Assembly: GCF_015482585.1 (NCBI RefSeq) | Contig: NZ_CP049742.1 | Coordinates: 2,511,001 to 2,575,000 of the forward strand | Direction of reading: 5' to 3' | Length of the DNA: 64,000 nucleotides | Source: Mangrovibacillus cuniculi | GTDB taxonomy: Bacteria; Bacillota; Bacilli; Bacillales; R1DC41 | Shown: positions 9,417 to 18,570 of the stretch, piece by piece | Numbering within the stretch: the stretch's first letter is position 1 | Layout of the letters: each line of letters begins with the position of its first letter | The notes under the pieces: model-generated | The model's input: only the letters and a program-made list of their open reading frames with translations | Databases searched by the model: none | Told to the model about the DNA's origin: nothing | Position numbers and translations under genes: made by a program

Positions 9417-9926
9417 CTACACACTTAATCCATTCTTTAGCTCATCAGAAGAAAGTTCCCACATTTGCTCGTTATGAGAACGTAAGAATTCTGTTAGTAA
9501 ACCCTTCGACACATCATCCATGTGATCGACCATAATATGACCTTTCATGGACTTATCCATTTTGTTTACATGCTCAGGTAGAGATTTGTAGCCTCTTCGG
9601 ATTTCTCTATTCACACTCATTTCACAAGCCGTTACGCCTCTGTAAAAAGGTCCTTCCATTTTACGATCAACCGTTACCCATACTAACCAGAACGGCTTCG
9701 CTCCAGGAGAATCTTCACGATTCGGTGTAAATTTAATCCCTCTTTCGACTTGACTTCGGGCATGCATAGCACCGATATCAATGAACACACTCTTTTCTTT
9801 AATATCGATAAATACTGGTGAGACATTGTCTAAACTTAACGCACCTACACCAAAGCCACCATGGCCATCTGTTGGATCATTTTTAATAATATTAAAACCT
9901 AGTTTTTGCTTTTTAGAATCTGACAT
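9417..9926 (-). CDS. ywhD: YwhD family protein
   Basis: Conserved soluble Bacillus protein of unknown function, 169 residues. I recognise it from its sequence (start MSDSKKQKLGFNIIKND) and its position between pbpG and ywhC. AGGAGGT lies about 9 bp before the ATG, and only 15 bp separate it from the ywhC stop, so it is the second gene of a ywhC-ywhD unit. No catalytic motif is visible. Confidence 0.85.
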   Translation of the reverse strand: MSDSKKQKLGFNIIKNDPTDGHGGFGVGALSLDNVSPVFIDIKEKSVFIDIGAMHARSQVERGIKFTPNREDSPGAKPFWLVWVTVDRKMEGPFYRGVTACEMSVNREIRRGYKSLPEHVNKMDKSMKGHIMVDHMDDVSKGLLTEFLRSHNEQMWELSSDELKNGLSV

Positions 9927-9941
9927 ATTAATAACCTCCTA

Positions 9942-10613
9942 TTACACAAATACGGAAAGTAACATAGTGAAAAACTGTTGGAATAACGGAATAAACGTAA
10001 AAAAGATTGGTTCAATAATATATCCACTTAAAGGAGTTAGTACTACAAATAAAAAGAACAATGCTCCGAAAGGCTCTAATTTTGTTAGCTTAGGGCGCAC
10101 GGAAGAAGGTACCAAATCTTGTATAATTCTGAATCCATCTAATGGAGGAAACGGTAGTAAGTTAAATACAAATAACAATAAATTTATAAATACAAACCTA
10201 TCTAAAAAGTCTATTAAGAATTGCATACTCCCACTAGTATTCACTTGAAACATCAAGAATAATAACACGAAACCTATAAACGCTAATAAAAAGTTACTAA
10301 GTGGTCCTGCAACCGAAACCATTACTCCAGCTAACCGCGGTTTAGAGAACTTAAAACGGTTCACCGGAACAGGTCTTGCCCAACCAAAGCCAAAAAGTAA
10401 AATTAATAATGTTCCCAATGGATCTAAATGCTGAACAGGATTCAATGTTAGTCTGCCCTGTTTGGCAGCTGTATCATCCCCAAATTTATATGCAACATAA
10501 GCATGTGCAAATTCATGGACCGTGAATGCTATTACTAAGCTTACGACAATGAATGGTAAATCCTCTACTTGAAAAGCCAGAAATCTATCTAGAAACTCAA
10601 TTAACCAATCCAA
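9942..10613 (-). CDS. ywhC: Site-2-protease family membrane metalloprotease YwhC
   Basis: Intramembrane zinc metalloprotease of family M50. The zinc motif HEFAH lies in the first membrane segment (about residues 30-34), and the second metal-ligand region NLLPFPPLDG is near residue 160. Both are intact, so it should be active. There are five to six hydrophobic segments, and 223 residues is family length. The start is a TTG with AAAGGAGCG upstream; no ATG fits. Its substrate is not known. Confidence 0.9.
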   Translation of the reverse strand: MDWLIEFLDRFLAFQVEDLPFIVVSLVIAFTVHEFAHAYVAYKFGDDTAAKQGRLTLNPVQHLDPLGTLLILLFGFGWARPVPVNRFKFSKPRLAGVMVSVAGPLSNFLLAFIGFVLLFLMFQVNTSGSMQFLIDFLDRFVFINLLLFVFNLLPFPPLDGFRIIQDLVPSSVRPKLTKLEPFGALFFLFVVLTPLSGYIIEPIFFTFIPLFQQFFTMLLSVFV

Positions 10614-10697
10614 CTATACTCGCTCCTTTATAAAAACAAACCTACTACTAGTATAGCGTATCATCTCCGCGATTTCATGGAAAAGAAAGTGACTTGC

Positions 10698-10726
10698 TTG
10701 TCTTCTTCTATGTTTAGGATTACAAT
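10698..10726 (+). promoter_or_regulatory. Likely promoter of ywhB
   Basis: TTGTCT (10,698-10,703) and TACAAT (10,721-10,726) are separated by 17 bp, 30 bp before the ywhB start. Confidence 0.5.
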
Positions 10727-10755
10727 TTTATCAAATGAATCTTGGAGGTTTTGTC

Positions 10756-10944
10756 ATGCCATACGTTACGGTAAAAATGTTAGAAGGTCGTACTGACGAG
10801 CAAAAACGTGCATTAGTAGAAAAAGTAACTGCAGCCGTTGCAGAAACAACAGGTGCTTCTCCAGACAAGGTGGTTGTTTTTATTGAAGACATGCAAAAAA
10901 GCCACTATGCTGTTGGTGGAAAACGTCTAAGTGACGCAGAATAA
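10756..10944 (+). CDS. ywhB: 4-oxalocrotonate tautomerase-like protein
   Basis: A 62-residue tautomerase subunit that forms oligomers. The catalytic base is the N-terminal Pro exposed when Met is removed, and here the sequence begins MPYVTVKMLEGRT. The frame starts earlier at 10,735, but the ATG at 10,756 is correct because CTTGGAGG precedes it and only this start puts Pro at position 2. Arg residues at 11 and 39-equivalent positions should be checked by alignment. The physiological substrate in Bacillus is unclear. Confidence 0.92.
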   Translation: MPYVTVKMLEGRTDEQKRALVEKVTAAVAETTGASPDKVVVFIEDMQKSHYAVGGKRLSDAE

Positions 10945-10952
10945 CCCCAACC

Positions 10953-10978
10953 CTCCTCTCGTGAAAACGAGGGGATTT
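10953..10978 (+). terminator. Intrinsic terminator after ywhB
   Basis: CCTCTCGT and ACGAGGGG pair around GAAA and are followed by ATTTTT. Confidence 0.8.
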
Positions 10979-10987
10979 TTCTACAAA

Positions 10988-11020
10988 AGAAAAACCACCA
11001 AGCGCATAGCTTAGTAGTTT
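10988..11020 (-). terminator. Intrinsic terminator of ywfO-ywgA
   Basis: On the minus strand AAACTACTAAGC pairs with GCTTGGTGGTTT (wobble pairs included), and T residues follow. Confidence 0.65.
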
Positions 11021-11526
11021 CAATGTTTTACCTCATCTCTCAACTGCTCAATATAGGAATATGCTTCGTCAATTTCTTCTTCTGAATAATTCTGCTTACT
11101 CTTCACTTTCGCAATCTTCGCAGAAACGTCTTCTCTCGTCAACGTATCAAAATAAAGTACGGTGGATACCAACTCCAAGAAACGAGAGCTCTTTTCGTTC
11201 ATATTTTGAAAGCAGCCTTCCATATTAAGCACAGGCTCTTCATATAGAGATAAAAACTCTTGGCCATTTTCTGTAATCGTATATCGATATTGAAAATAAC
11301 CACCTTTTTTTTCTCGCACTTCATCGATAAAACCCATATTACAAAGTTCTTCAACTTTTAGCGTCAACTCTTCTGAATAAGGTCCGTAAAAATGGAATTG
11401 ATATTTTTCTTGAAATGGAAAAGATAATTTCTTCGCAATATATATCATTTTTTGTAGCTTTTTTCGTCCAATTATTTCACCTGATGCTGCAAATGCCTTC
11501 ATCAGTTTCGCATGTTCTTTCAACAA
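11020..11526 (-). CDS. ywgA: YwgA family protein
   Basis: A 168-residue soluble protein of unknown function, recognised from sequence and from its place directly after ywfO. The first 90 residues read like a winged-helix fold (GRKKLQKMIYIAKKL, then a stretch giving FQYRYTITENGQEFL), so a regulatory or adaptor role is plausible but not shown. The start is TTG with TAGGAGTG upstream; a second TTG follows directly. It is 26 bp from the ywfO stop and likely co-transcribed. Confidence 0.8.
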   Translation of the reverse strand: MLKEHAKLMKAFAASGEIIGRKKLQKMIYIAKKLSFPFQEKYQFHFYGPYSEELTLKVEELCNMGFIDEVREKKGGYFQYRYTITENGQEFLSLYEEPVLNMEGCFQNMNEKSSRFLELVSTVLYFDTLTREDVSAKIAKVKSKQNYSEEEIDEAYSYIEQLRDEVKH

Positions 11527-11552
11527 TGGTCGTTCACTCCTACTAAAACGAA

Positions 11553-12869
11553 TTAACGGTCACGGTCATCACTTAACTCTAAAATAGCTCGGATTTGGCG
11601 TTTCGTATTTTTACGCGTACGTTCATCTCGCAACAAATCAGCTGGGAAATACAACTTATGATCTGTACGACGTTTACCCGAGATGGCATCTACGATAGAT
11701 GACTGTCTTGATAGCTCACGCAGCTCTCCGCTCGGCATGAGTAAGTGGATAGGAAGTCTTTCTTCCTCTTCACCTGGGCGATAAAAATCGTATGGTAAGT
11801 CACTAGAAGAATCTAGCACTAAATAATAATTAGGATCTAAATCTGCTTTTTTAAATAACTGTTCTAACTCAGCTAGTTTTTTATATTCTTTTGCAGGATC
11901 AATCTCAACATATTTAAATAATTGACGGTTCATAAAACGGCGACTTAAGTCTCGTAAAATAGGATCCTCTTCTTCTTGCCACATTTGGAAGTAAAACATG
12001 ACAACAGACTCGTCCAATTTAATGTAATCTTCTAAAGTGGTTTCTCCTTCAAAAATGGAGTAAAAATGTATAGGATGGTGCTTAAATTCGTAGTATTGAT
12101 GATGAAGTTCTTTCGCTCGGTGTAGAATTTTGGTTAAAATTACTTCTGCACTTCGCGAAACTGGATGGAAGTATACTTGCCAATACATTTGATAACGGCT
12201 CATGATGTAATCTTCTACTGCGTGCATACCGCTGTGTTTAATAACCACTTGGTCTTCGCGTGGTCTCATGACACGTAAAATACGTTCCATATCAAAATGA
12301 CCATAACTCACACCTGTGAAATACGCATCGCGTTGTAAATAATCCATACGGTCTGCATCAATTTGAGATGAAATCATGCTGACAACTTGTTTGTTTTCAT
12401 AAGTTTTGTTAATGACATCTGCCACATGTTGAGGAAATTGATTATGCACTCGTTTTAAAACAGCATGGACCTCTGTATCACCTAATACAATCGCTTGTGT
12501 AAATTCTTCGTGATCTAGATCAAATACTTTTTCAAACGCATGAGAAAAGGGACCATGTCCAAGATCGTGTAGTAAAGCAGAACAAAGACAAAGAAGGCGT
12601 TCTTCTTCTTTCCACTCTGGACGCCCAGTAAACACATCGTCAATCATACGTCGGACTATTTCATAAACACCCAAAGAATGATTGAAACGGCTATGCTCTG
12701 CCCCGTGGAATGTTAAATAAGTCGTTCCTAACTGTCGAATACGACGTAATCGTTGAAATTCTTTTGTTCCGATTAAATCCCAAATCACTCGATCTCTTAC
12801 GTGTATATAACGGTGTACAGGGTCTTTAAATACCTTTTCTTCACTTAGCTTCTGCTTTGCATAATCCAT
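11553..12869 (-). CDS. ywfO: HD-domain phosphohydrolase YwfO
   Basis: Cytosolic HD-superfamily metal-dependent phosphohydrolase of the dGTPase-like group. Metal ligands are visible: the early His in GAEHSRFNHSLGV, HD in LLHDLGHGPFSHAFE, and the later Asp in QIDADRMDYLQRD. The frame opens at a GTG at 12,881, but AGAGGAAGTG lies at the right distance for the ATG at 12,869, giving MDYAKQK and 438 residues. The likely substrate class is nucleotide triphosphates, by family only. It heads a ywfO-ywgA transcript. Confidence 0.88.
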   Translation of the reverse strand: MDYAKQKLSEEKVFKDPVHRYIHVRDRVIWDLIGTKEFQRLRRIRQLGTTYLTFHGAEHSRFNHSLGVYEIVRRMIDDVFTGRPEWKEEERLLCLCSALLHDLGHGPFSHAFEKVFDLDHEEFTQAIVLGDTEVHAVLKRVHNQFPQHVADVINKTYENKQVVSMISSQIDADRMDYLQRDAYFTGVSYGHFDMERILRVMRPREDQVVIKHSGMHAVEDYIMSRYQMYWQVYFHPVSRSAEVILTKILHRAKELHHQYYEFKHHPIHFYSIFEGETTLEDYIKLDESVVMFYFQMWQEEEDPILRDLSRRFMNRQLFKYVEIDPAKEYKKLAELEQLFKKADLDPNYYLVLDSSSDLPYDFYRPGEEEERLPIHLLMPSGELRELSRQSSIVDAISGKRRTDHKLYFPADLLRDERTRKNTKRQIRAILELSDDRDR

Positions 12870-13059
12870 CTTGTTAGTCACTTCCTCTAAATGGTCTTTC
12901 TATCATAGCCAACATGAAAGTAGTCGTCTACCACGAATCGTGTCGAAAATTTTCCTAATTAGCCGCAATGATAGATTTTATGAGACTTTATATTCCTATA
13001 AAAAATTTACGACAAATAGAGAGTCTTGACAACCGCTGAAGACAAAGAAATAGAAAGAG

Positions 13060-13122
13060 ATTCCTCTAAGTGCAGACCACAACACGTGGCTATAGAGGCA
13101 TTGTTTCTATTAACGTAACAAT
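13060..13122 (-). repeat. Terminator-linked two-hairpin element, copy C
   Basis: Most diverged copy. The minus strand reads terminator T-tract, ATTGTT/AACAAT hairpin, then outer stem CCTCTA/TAGAGG enclosing CCAC-AACAC-GTGG. The stem sequences differ from copies A, B and D but still pair. The rest of 12,870-13,163 shows nothing else. Confidence 0.6.
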
Positions 13123-13124
13123 AA

Positions 13125-13157
13125 AAAAATCACCTTATCCAACACGGAAGAGGCGAT
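13125..13157 (-). terminator. Intrinsic terminator of the DUF1450 gene
   Basis: On the minus strand AATCGCCTCTT pairs with AAGGTGATT with wobbles, and seven T residues follow. Confidence 0.6.
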
Positions 13158-13163
13158 TCCTTC

Positions 13164-13388
13164 TTATTTTTTCAGCTTCTGCTTAACTTTTTCCATTAAT
13201 TCTTCTTCTGTCAACGCTGCACATGGACGATTATTGACAAATGCAAATGTCTTCTTTCGTCCTGGTCCACAATAGGACTGACACCCAACATCGATCGGTG
13301 CATCCGGATCAATTTCTTTTAATTTTGGGATGAGTGTCTTTATATTAACAGCTTGGCAATCGTCACAAATACGAAACTCGTTTGCCAC
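13164..13388 (-). CDS. DUF1450 family small Cys-rich protein
   Basis: A 74-residue protein with CxxC at residues 8-11 (CDDC) and further Cys in GCQSYCGPG and PCAAL. The pattern resembles the thioredoxin-like ferredoxin fold of DUF1450 (YuzB-type) proteins, so metal or Fe-S binding is possible. The start is GTG with AAAGGGTG upstream. It is a single gene with its own terminator. Function is unknown. Confidence 0.75.
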   Translation of the reverse strand: MANEFRICDDCQAVNIKTLIPKLKEIDPDAPIDVGCQSYCGPGRKKTFAFVNNRPCAALTEEELMEKVKQKLKK

Positions 13389-13605
13389 GCATCGTCACCC
13401 TTTCTAATTATACCTAGTCGTTCTTATTCACTATTCGGTATTTTACATGGTCATTTCACCTTTTGCAAGGTCTATAGCCCTGTCAAACATGACCAACCGC
13501 TAAACTAGCATACTGCAAACTAGTAAATTTTTTAGCATTTTGGTATAAACAGATGTTTTCTTGTCCATGATAGTACCATGAAATGGATAAGAAAAGGGGT
13601 AAGCA

Positions 13606-14454
13606 ATGATGACGAAAACGAGACAAGACGCTTGGACGGAAGAAAACGATCTTTTACTAGCAGAAACGGTACTAAGACACGTTCGCGAAGGTAGTACCCA
13701 ATTAAACGCATTCGAGGAAGTCGGCGATGCACTTAACAGAACTTCTGCAGCATGTGGATTTCGCTGGAATGCCGTCGTAAGACATGAATACGAAAAAGCC
13801 TTGGAACTGGCAAAAAAACAGCGAAAACAACGAAATCGTTTGTTAGGAAAAGAACAGAGCGGCAAGAAGAAATTGCTTTATCAACCACCTACAGTAGACC
13901 CTAGTCTATTAGATATGAATCAAGCACCTGCATGGGCATCAATATTAACAGACGAGCAAGAAGAAGAAATGGTTCGTAATGCAGCGTCTAGTTATCAATC
14001 AGAAGAAGTTGTGGAAGAAGAAACACCTGAAGTTACTACATCTACAATACCTTCTTATGAAAAAGAAGAACTAGCAGAAGAAGTTACCCCTGTAGCAAGT
14101 TCGTTTACACAACGATTAGCAGGTACTTCATCACAAGACCAAGTGTCCCTATCTAGCGTTATCTCTTATTTAAGCAAGTTAGACCGCTCAAGCGATCAAT
14201 CTTCTGTGCTAAAATCGGAGAATGAGAGATTGAACCAGCAGTTACATCTAGTACTTCAAGAAAATGAGCAATTGAAGAAACATGTAGCTAAACTAGAACG
14301 TACTACTGTTACCATGCAAGAAGACTATGAAACATTAATGAAAATCATGAATCGTGCAAGAAAGCTAGTATTGTTTGAAGAAGAGGAAGAAACAAATCAC
14401 TCTAAATTCAAAATGGATCGCAATGGTAACTTAGAAAAAGTTGCAGAAGGTTGA
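13606..14454 (+). CDS. rsfA: RsfA family prespore regulator
   Basis: Transcription factor of the RsfA family, which in B. subtilis tunes sigma-F-dependent expression in the forespore. The N-terminal 60 residues form a Myb/SANT-like DNA-binding segment ([17 protein letters not shown] then [16 protein letters not shown]). A long acidic, low-complexity middle follows, then a coiled coil near residues 205-245 ([18 protein letters not shown]). It is 282 residues, slightly longer than I recall for B. subtilis because of the acidic middle. The ATG at 13,606 has AAAAGGGGT upstream. No convincing sigma-F promoter was found. Confidence 0.88.
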   Translation: MMTKTRQDAWTEENDLLLAETVLRHVREGSTQLNAFEEVGDALNRTSAACGFRWNAVVRHEYEKALELAKKQRKQRNRLLGKEQSGKKKLLYQPPTVDPSLLDMNQAPAWASILTDEQEEEMVRNAASSYQSEEVVEEETPEVTTSTIPSYEKEELAEEVTPVASSFTQRLAGTSSQDQVSLSSVISYLSKLDRSSDQSSVLKSENERLNQQLHLVLQENEQLKKHVAKLERTTVTMQEDYETLMKIMNRARKLVLFEEEEETNHSKFKMDRNGNLEKVAEG

Positions 14455-14460
14455 TGGAAC

Positions 14461-14497
14461 AGCAGGCACATTCCAATTGGGAGTGTGTCTGCTTTTT
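14461..14497 (+). terminator. Intrinsic terminator after rsfA
   Basis: AGCAGGCACATTCC pairs with GGAGTGTGTCTGCT (two mismatches) and five T residues follow. Confidence 0.75.
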
Positions 14498-14527
14498 CTA
14501 CTTATAGTATAGAACGTATGTTCGTTA

Positions 14528-14568
14528 TTTACAACAAAAAAAAGAAAGGTTTTCCTCTCTTTTTTTGT
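14528..14568 (-). terminator. Intrinsic terminator of lipL
   Basis: On the minus strand ACAAAAAAAGAGAGG pairs with CCTTTCTTTTTTTTGT. The A- and T-rich arms could work in both directions. Confidence 0.65.
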
Positions 14569-14593
14569 AAGAGTAATATGTTTTTCAATGGCT

Positions 14594-15424
14594 TCAACCT
14601 AATATCTTTTCATTCCTTGCTACTACTCTTTGATAATATTCTTGGTATAAATGAGATTCGTTAGGTGTTAACTCTTTTGCATATAAGCCTTCCTGCGTAT
14701 AGACTTTCATTTGATTTAACAGTTTAAACATTACATCCGTTACTGTTAGCTCCACTCCGAATAACTCTTGCAGCGACGCCATCACAGCTGGCTTAATTTC
14801 TGGATATGTGAACTTTGTTTCTTCTTCGTTTTTCCCTATTTCATAGAAACGTTGAATGACCTTCGCTCTATCAGCTCCGCTTCCCGTCACACATAGATAA
14901 ATTTGAACGGCTACTCCATTTCTAATTCTACGTTGGGAGATACCAGCGAATTTTTTTCCATCAATACTTAAATCAAATGAACCCGGACAATAGGAACCTA
15001 CTATTTCATACGCTTTAATTTCTTTACCATACTCTGCAAACATCTGTTGGATAAGTGTCAACATTGCTTCATATCCACGATCAATGTCTATTCCTTTTTC
15101 TTGATCCGGAAATACAAGAGAAATGTTAAGCACTCCTTCATCTAAGACGACGGCTAATCCACCTGAGTTGCGAACGATGACATCGTAGCCTTCTGATTTT
15201 AAGTAATTAATTGCCTCTTGTATTTTGGGCAACCTGGAGTCTTGAACTCCCAATACAATAGTATCGTGATGAACCCATGTCCTAACGACACTGTCTGATT
15301 CCTTTAAACCAACAGAAGTACAAAGAGTGTCATCCATTGCAAAGGATTGCAGTGCATGAAAATAAGGACCAAGACTAGACTGATCTAACACACGCCATTT
15401 TGGTTGAACTAATAATTGTACCAT
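14594..15424 (-). CDS. lipL: Octanoyl-[GcvH]:protein N-octanoyltransferase
   Basis: Moves octanoyl groups from the glycine-cleavage H protein to the E2 subunits of 2-oxoacid dehydrogenases in lipoate assembly. The fold is BPL/LplA-like, with [16 protein letters not shown] near residues 85-100, the catalytic Cys in GSYCPG (Cys146) and the [10 protein letters not shown] lysine loop near 157. Length 276 is normal. The ATG is preceded by GTAGGGAAC. It sits next to pta as in B. subtilis (ywfL). Confidence 0.93.
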   Translation of the reverse strand: MVQLLVQPKWRVLDQSSLGPYFHALQSFAMDDTLCTSVGLKESDSVVRTWVHHDTIVLGVQDSRLPKIQEAINYLKSEGYDVIVRNSGGLAVVLDEGVLNISLVFPDQEKGIDIDRGYEAMLTLIQQMFAEYGKEIKAYEIVGSYCPGSFDLSIDGKKFAGISQRRIRNGVAVQIYLCVTGSGADRAKVIQRFYEIGKNEEETKFTYPEIKPAVMASLQELFGVELTVTDVMFKLLNQMKVYTQEGLYAKELTPNESHLYQEYYQRVVARNEKILG

Positions 15425-15506
15425 TTAGTTCCCTACTTTCTTGTAAGCTCTTTACAAAGAGTAAGCGCTGAAATGTTTATCATTACAGCGCTCCTCTCAT
15501 GTAAAA

Positions 15507-16478
15507 TTATAAACTTTGTGCTGCCGTAATCAACGCAAGTTTATACACATCTTCTTCGTTACATCCACGAGATAGATCGTTAACTGGCGCGTTTAACCCT
15601 TGTAAAATAGGTCCTACTGCTTCGAATTTACCTAAACGTTGTGCAATTTTGTATCCGATGTTTCCTGCTTCTAATGATGGGAATACGAATACGTTTGCAT
15701 CTCCTTTAATTGGAGAGTCTGGAGCTTTTTTCGCCGCAACAGATGGGACGAATGCAGCATCAAATTGGAATTCTCCATCTAACAGTAGATGCGGAGCTTT
15801 ATCTGTAGCAATTTGAACAGCTTCTACTACTTTATCTGTTTCAGGAGATTTAGCTGATCCCTTTGTCGAGAAGCTTAACATTGCAACGCGTGGCTCAATG
15901 TCAAACATTTCAGCAGTTTTAGCACTTTCAATGGCGATTTCTGCTAGGTCATTGCTGTCTGGGGAAATATTGATTGCACAGTCTGCAAACACATATTTCT
16001 CCTCATCACGAACCATAATGAATACACCAGATGTCTTTTTCACGCCTTCTTTTGTTTTAATGATTTGAAGTGCTGGACGAACTGTATCTGCTGTTGAATG
16101 AGCAGCACCACTTACTAGCCCATGTGCACGATTCGTGTACACTAGCATTGTTCCGAAGTAGTTCTCATCTAAAAGAATTTTGCGAGCATCTTCTTCTGAT
16201 GCTTTTCCTTTACGACGCTCAACGAATGCTGCTACTAGCTCGTCCATTTCACTATAAGAAGAAGGGTCTAAGATCGTTAGACCTTCTGTTGTTTTTCCTA
16301 ACTTTTCTGCCACTGCATTAATTTCTGCAGGGTTTCCTACTACAATAGAAGATAAAATACCATCGTTTTGCAGACGAATTGCAGCGCCTAATACACGCTC
16401 ATCTGTACCTTCTGGGAATACGATTTTTCGATCTTGACCTGTTACTTTTGAAACCAATCCTGTAAATAAGTCACTCAT
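15507..16478 (-). CDS. pta: Phosphate acetyltransferase
   Basis: Converts acetyl-CoA and phosphate to acetyl phosphate in acetate overflow metabolism. The short single-domain form is seen (323 residues), with KIVFPEGTDERVLGAA at the N-terminus and the GLVSGAAHSTADTVRPALQ motif near residue 120. AGGAGGC precedes the ATG. The upstream cre and promoter at 16,511-16,565 indicate CcpA activation, as known for this gene in B. subtilis. Confidence 0.96.
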   Translation of the reverse strand: MSDLFTGLVSKVTGQDRKIVFPEGTDERVLGAAIRLQNDGILSSIVVGNPAEINAVAEKLGKTTEGLTILDPSSYSEMDELVAAFVERRKGKASEEDARKILLDENYFGTMLVYTNRAHGLVSGAAHSTADTVRPALQIIKTKEGVKKTSGVFIMVRDEEKYVFADCAINISPDSNDLAEIAIESAKTAEMFDIEPRVAMLSFSTKGSAKSPETDKVVEAVQIATDKAPHLLLDGEFQFDAAFVPSVAAKKAPDSPIKGDANVFVFPSLEAGNIGYKIAQRLGKFEAVGPILQGLNAPVNDLSRGCNEEDVYKLALITAAQSL

Positions 16479-16510
16479 GGATGTGCCTCCTCATTATCTA
16501 TATCTTTTTT

Positions 16511-16538
16511 AGCATACCCCACTGTAAGAAAAATTCAA
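16511..16538 (-). promoter_or_regulatory. Promoter of pta
   Basis: On the minus strand TTGAAT (16,533-16,538) and TATGCT (16,511-16,516) are 16 bp apart, 33 bp before the ATG. Confidence 0.6.
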
Positions 16539-16551
16539 GAAATGGTACAAA

Positions 16552-16565
16552 TGAAATCGTTTACA
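16552..16565. promoter_or_regulatory. CcpA-binding cre site upstream of the pta promoter
   Basis: TGAAATCGTTTACA fits the consensus TGWNANCGNTNWCA at every position. It lies just upstream of the -35 box, the placement expected for CcpA activation rather than repression. Confidence 0.8.
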
Positions 16566-16687
16566 CTTAAAAAGTGTTGAAATTCTGACAATTGATCCCC
16601 TCTTGTTCTCCTAAAAGATTGTTCGTCCTATTTTATGGTATAGTGGGAATTATGAAGGATTTTGTTTAAATAAAAGGAGTGTTAGTA

Positions 16688-17431
16688 ATGGCAGAAGCAG
16701 CACAAACGTTAGATGGTTGGTATTCCTTACATGATTTCCGTACAATGGATTGGGTTTCATGGAAAGCTCTAACTGCAGATGAGCGCGGCAACGCTATCGC
16801 AGAATATCAAGCATTTTTAGAAAAATTAGATGAAACGCAAACAGAAGGAAAAGGATCTCACGCGTTCTACTCTATTGTTGGTCAAAAAGCAGACATCATG
16901 CTGATGATTTTACGTCCTACGATGAAAGAGTTAAATGTGTTAGAAAATGAATTTAACAAGCTGACAATTGCAGAGTATTTACTTCCATCTGGTTCCTACG
17001 TTTCCGTTGTAGAGTTAGGAAACTATATGCCAAGTGAGGGAGATCCTTACGAAAATCCATACGTTCGTGAGCGTCTATATCCAGAATTACCAAAAGCAGA
17101 GCACGTTTGTTTCTATCCAATGGACAAAAAACGTGAAGGCAATGACAATTGGTACATGCTTGATATGGAAGACCGTAAATCTATGATGAGAAGCCATGGA
17201 ATGATTGGTCGTCAATATGCAGGTAAAGTAAAGCAAATCATTACTGGCTCTGTAGGATTCGATGATTACGAATGGGGTGTTACGTTATTTGCAGATGACG
17301 TGCTTCAGTTTAAAAAGCTAGTGTATGAAATGCGTTTTGATGAAGTAAGTGCACGTTATGGACTATTCGGTTCTTTCTTTGTGGGTACATTGCTTACTCC
17401 ACAAGAGCTACCAACTTTCCTAAATATTTAA
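16688..17431 (+). CDS. hemQ: Coproheme decarboxylase (HemQ, chlorite dismutase-like)
   Basis: Last step of the coproporphyrin-dependent haem pathway of Gram-positive bacteria: oxidative decarboxylation of coproheme to haem b. It is a 247-residue family member. It has the tract around [21 protein letters not shown] that should hold the catalytic Tyr, and [17 protein letters not shown] before the haem-ligand region. The frame opens at a GTG at 16,679, but AAAGGAGTG places the start at the ATG at 16,688. An extended -10 (TGGTATAGT, 16,636-16,644) may be its promoter. Confidence 0.95.
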   Translation: MAEAAQTLDGWYSLHDFRTMDWVSWKALTADERGNAIAEYQAFLEKLDETQTEGKGSHAFYSIVGQKADIMLMILRPTMKELNVLENEFNKLTIAEYLLPSGSYVSVVELGNYMPSEGDPYENPYVRERLYPELPKAEHVCFYPMDKKREGNDNWYMLDMEDRKSMMRSHGMIGRQYAGKVKQIITGSVGFDDYEWGVTLFADDVLQFKKLVYEMRFDEVSARYGLFGSFFVGTLLTPQELPTFLNI

Positions 17432-17436
17432 TGAAG

Positions 17437-17473
17437 AAGCTGTTCGGGCTACATGTTCCGAACAGCTTTTTTT
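17437..17473 (+). terminator. Intrinsic terminator after hemQ
   Basis: A perfect 11-bp stem (AAGCTGTTCGG with CCGAACAGCTT) is followed by seven T residues in total. Confidence 0.9.
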
Positions 17474-17586
17474 GTATTTGTGTCCAACAAGAAAGTATCC
17501 GTTCTATTTACTTCCTCTTCCACATAACTATGGAATAGTGAGGATTGCACTAGCGCTTTGATGAGTAGGAGAAAGAGGTGGCTCAG

Positions 17587-18009
17587 ATGGCGGTAATCGC
17601 CTACAACGAAGAAGAAGTAAAGCTACTCGCCCGTCTTCTCCGCGCAGAAGCGGAAGGAGAAGGACAGTTAGGTATGCTCCTAGTTGGAAATGTTGGAGTA
17701 AATCGCGTTCGCGCAAACTGTTTAGACTTTAAAAACATCACCTCCATTCAAAAAATGGTGTTTCAAAGTCCTGGGGGCTTTGAGGCGACACAAAAAGGGT
17801 ACTTTTATCAACGTGCTAGAGAAAAAGAAATAGCTTTAGCCAGAAAAGTAATAAAAGGGCTTCGCTATAACCCTGCGGAGTACTCTCTCTGGTTCTTCAG
17901 ACCAGAAGGAGCTTGTCCTTCCCAATGGTATAACCAGTACAATACTGGCCGTTACAAAGCTCACTGTTTCTTTCAGCCAACTCGTGCCAATTGCCCAAGT
18001 GTTTATTAG
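17587..18009 (+). CDS. cwlJ: Spore cortex-lytic enzyme CwlJ
   Basis: Cell-wall hydrolase of the SleB/CwlJ group that degrades cortex during germination and sits in the spore coat. Its Hydrolase_2 domain starts at LLARLLRAEAEGEGQLGM, with the conserved Glu pair, then GYFYQRAR and SLWFFRPEGACPSQWYNQ. There is no signal peptide, as expected for CwlJ. The ATG at 17,587 (MAVIAYNEEE) matches the B. subtilis N-terminus as I remember it; a GTG at 17,578 is possible. It is followed 36 bp later by gerQ, which CwlJ needs for localisation. An approximate sigma-E-like match (TCTATTT, 13 bp, CATAACT) lies upstream but is weak. Confidence 0.95.
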   Translation: MAVIAYNEEEVKLLARLLRAEAEGEGQLGMLLVGNVGVNRVRANCLDFKNITSIQKMVFQSPGGFEATQKGYFYQRAREKEIALARKVIKGLRYNPAEYSLWFFRPEGACPSQWYNQYNTGRYKAHCFFQPTRANCPSVY

Positions 18010-18045
18010 TCATTTTGCTATGTAGATAAAGGAGGCGGTCAACTC

Positions 18046-18501
18046 ATGAATCAGTTTTATCCACAAGGTTCACAAGCATTTTACCCACAACAAGGGTACG
18101 GTCAAGGTTATGGCCAACAACAAAATTATAATCCGCAACAAGTAGCAGGTGCTCAACAAGGCTCTGTGCCAGTCCCACAAAATCCTACAAAGCCACAAAA
18201 CGTCCCAGGTATGCTTCCGATTGAAGAATCGTATATCGAGAACATTTTACGATTAAACAAAGGAAAGATTGCTACGGTTTATATGACGTTTGAAAACAAT
18301 AAAGAGTGGAACAGCAAGATTTTCAAGGGGGTTATTGAAGCAGCTGGCCGTGACCACTTGATTTTATCTGATCCACAAACAGGAACTCGTTATTTGTTAC
18401 CGATGATTTACTTAGACTATATTACGTTTGATGAAGAAATCGAATACCAATATCCGTTTAATGGATTTGGTGGCGGAATGGCTGGTTATCCGCAACGATA
18501 A
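18046..18501 (+). CDS. gerQ: Spore coat protein GerQ
   Basis: Coat protein needed for CwlJ assembly, cross-linked by transglutaminase in B. subtilis. The 151-residue protein begins with about 55 residues rich in Gln, Gly, Tyr and Pro (FYPQQGYGQGYGQQQNYNP). The conserved domain follows (PIEESYIENILRLNKGK to DYITFDEEIEYQYPFNG). AAGGAGGCGG lies before the ATG. It forms a two-gene unit with cwlJ. Confidence 0.95.
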   Translation: MNQFYPQGSQAFYPQQGYGQGYGQQQNYNPQQVAGAQQGSVPVPQNPTKPQNVPGMLPIEESYIENILRLNKGKIATVYMTFENNKEWNSKIFKGVIEAAGRDHLILSDPQTGTRYLLPMIYLDYITFDEEIEYQYPFNGFGGGMAGYPQR

Positions 18502-18535
18502 ACGGATATAGTAAGGATAATCACTACTTAACAGA

Positions 18536-18570
18536 AAAGGATGCCAGGGCATATCCCGGCATCCTTTCTT
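18536..18570 (+). terminator. Terminator between gerQ and ywdK, probably bidirectional
   Basis: AAAGGATGCC and GGCATCCTTT pair perfectly. T-rich tracts flank the stem on both strands, suiting the convergent genes gerQ and ywdK. Confidence 0.8.

Noticed and set aside
9781-10248. 155-codon plus-strand frame across ywhD and ywhC
   Set aside because: Antisense shadow of two well-supported genes; composition is Asn/Lys-rich and has no family features.
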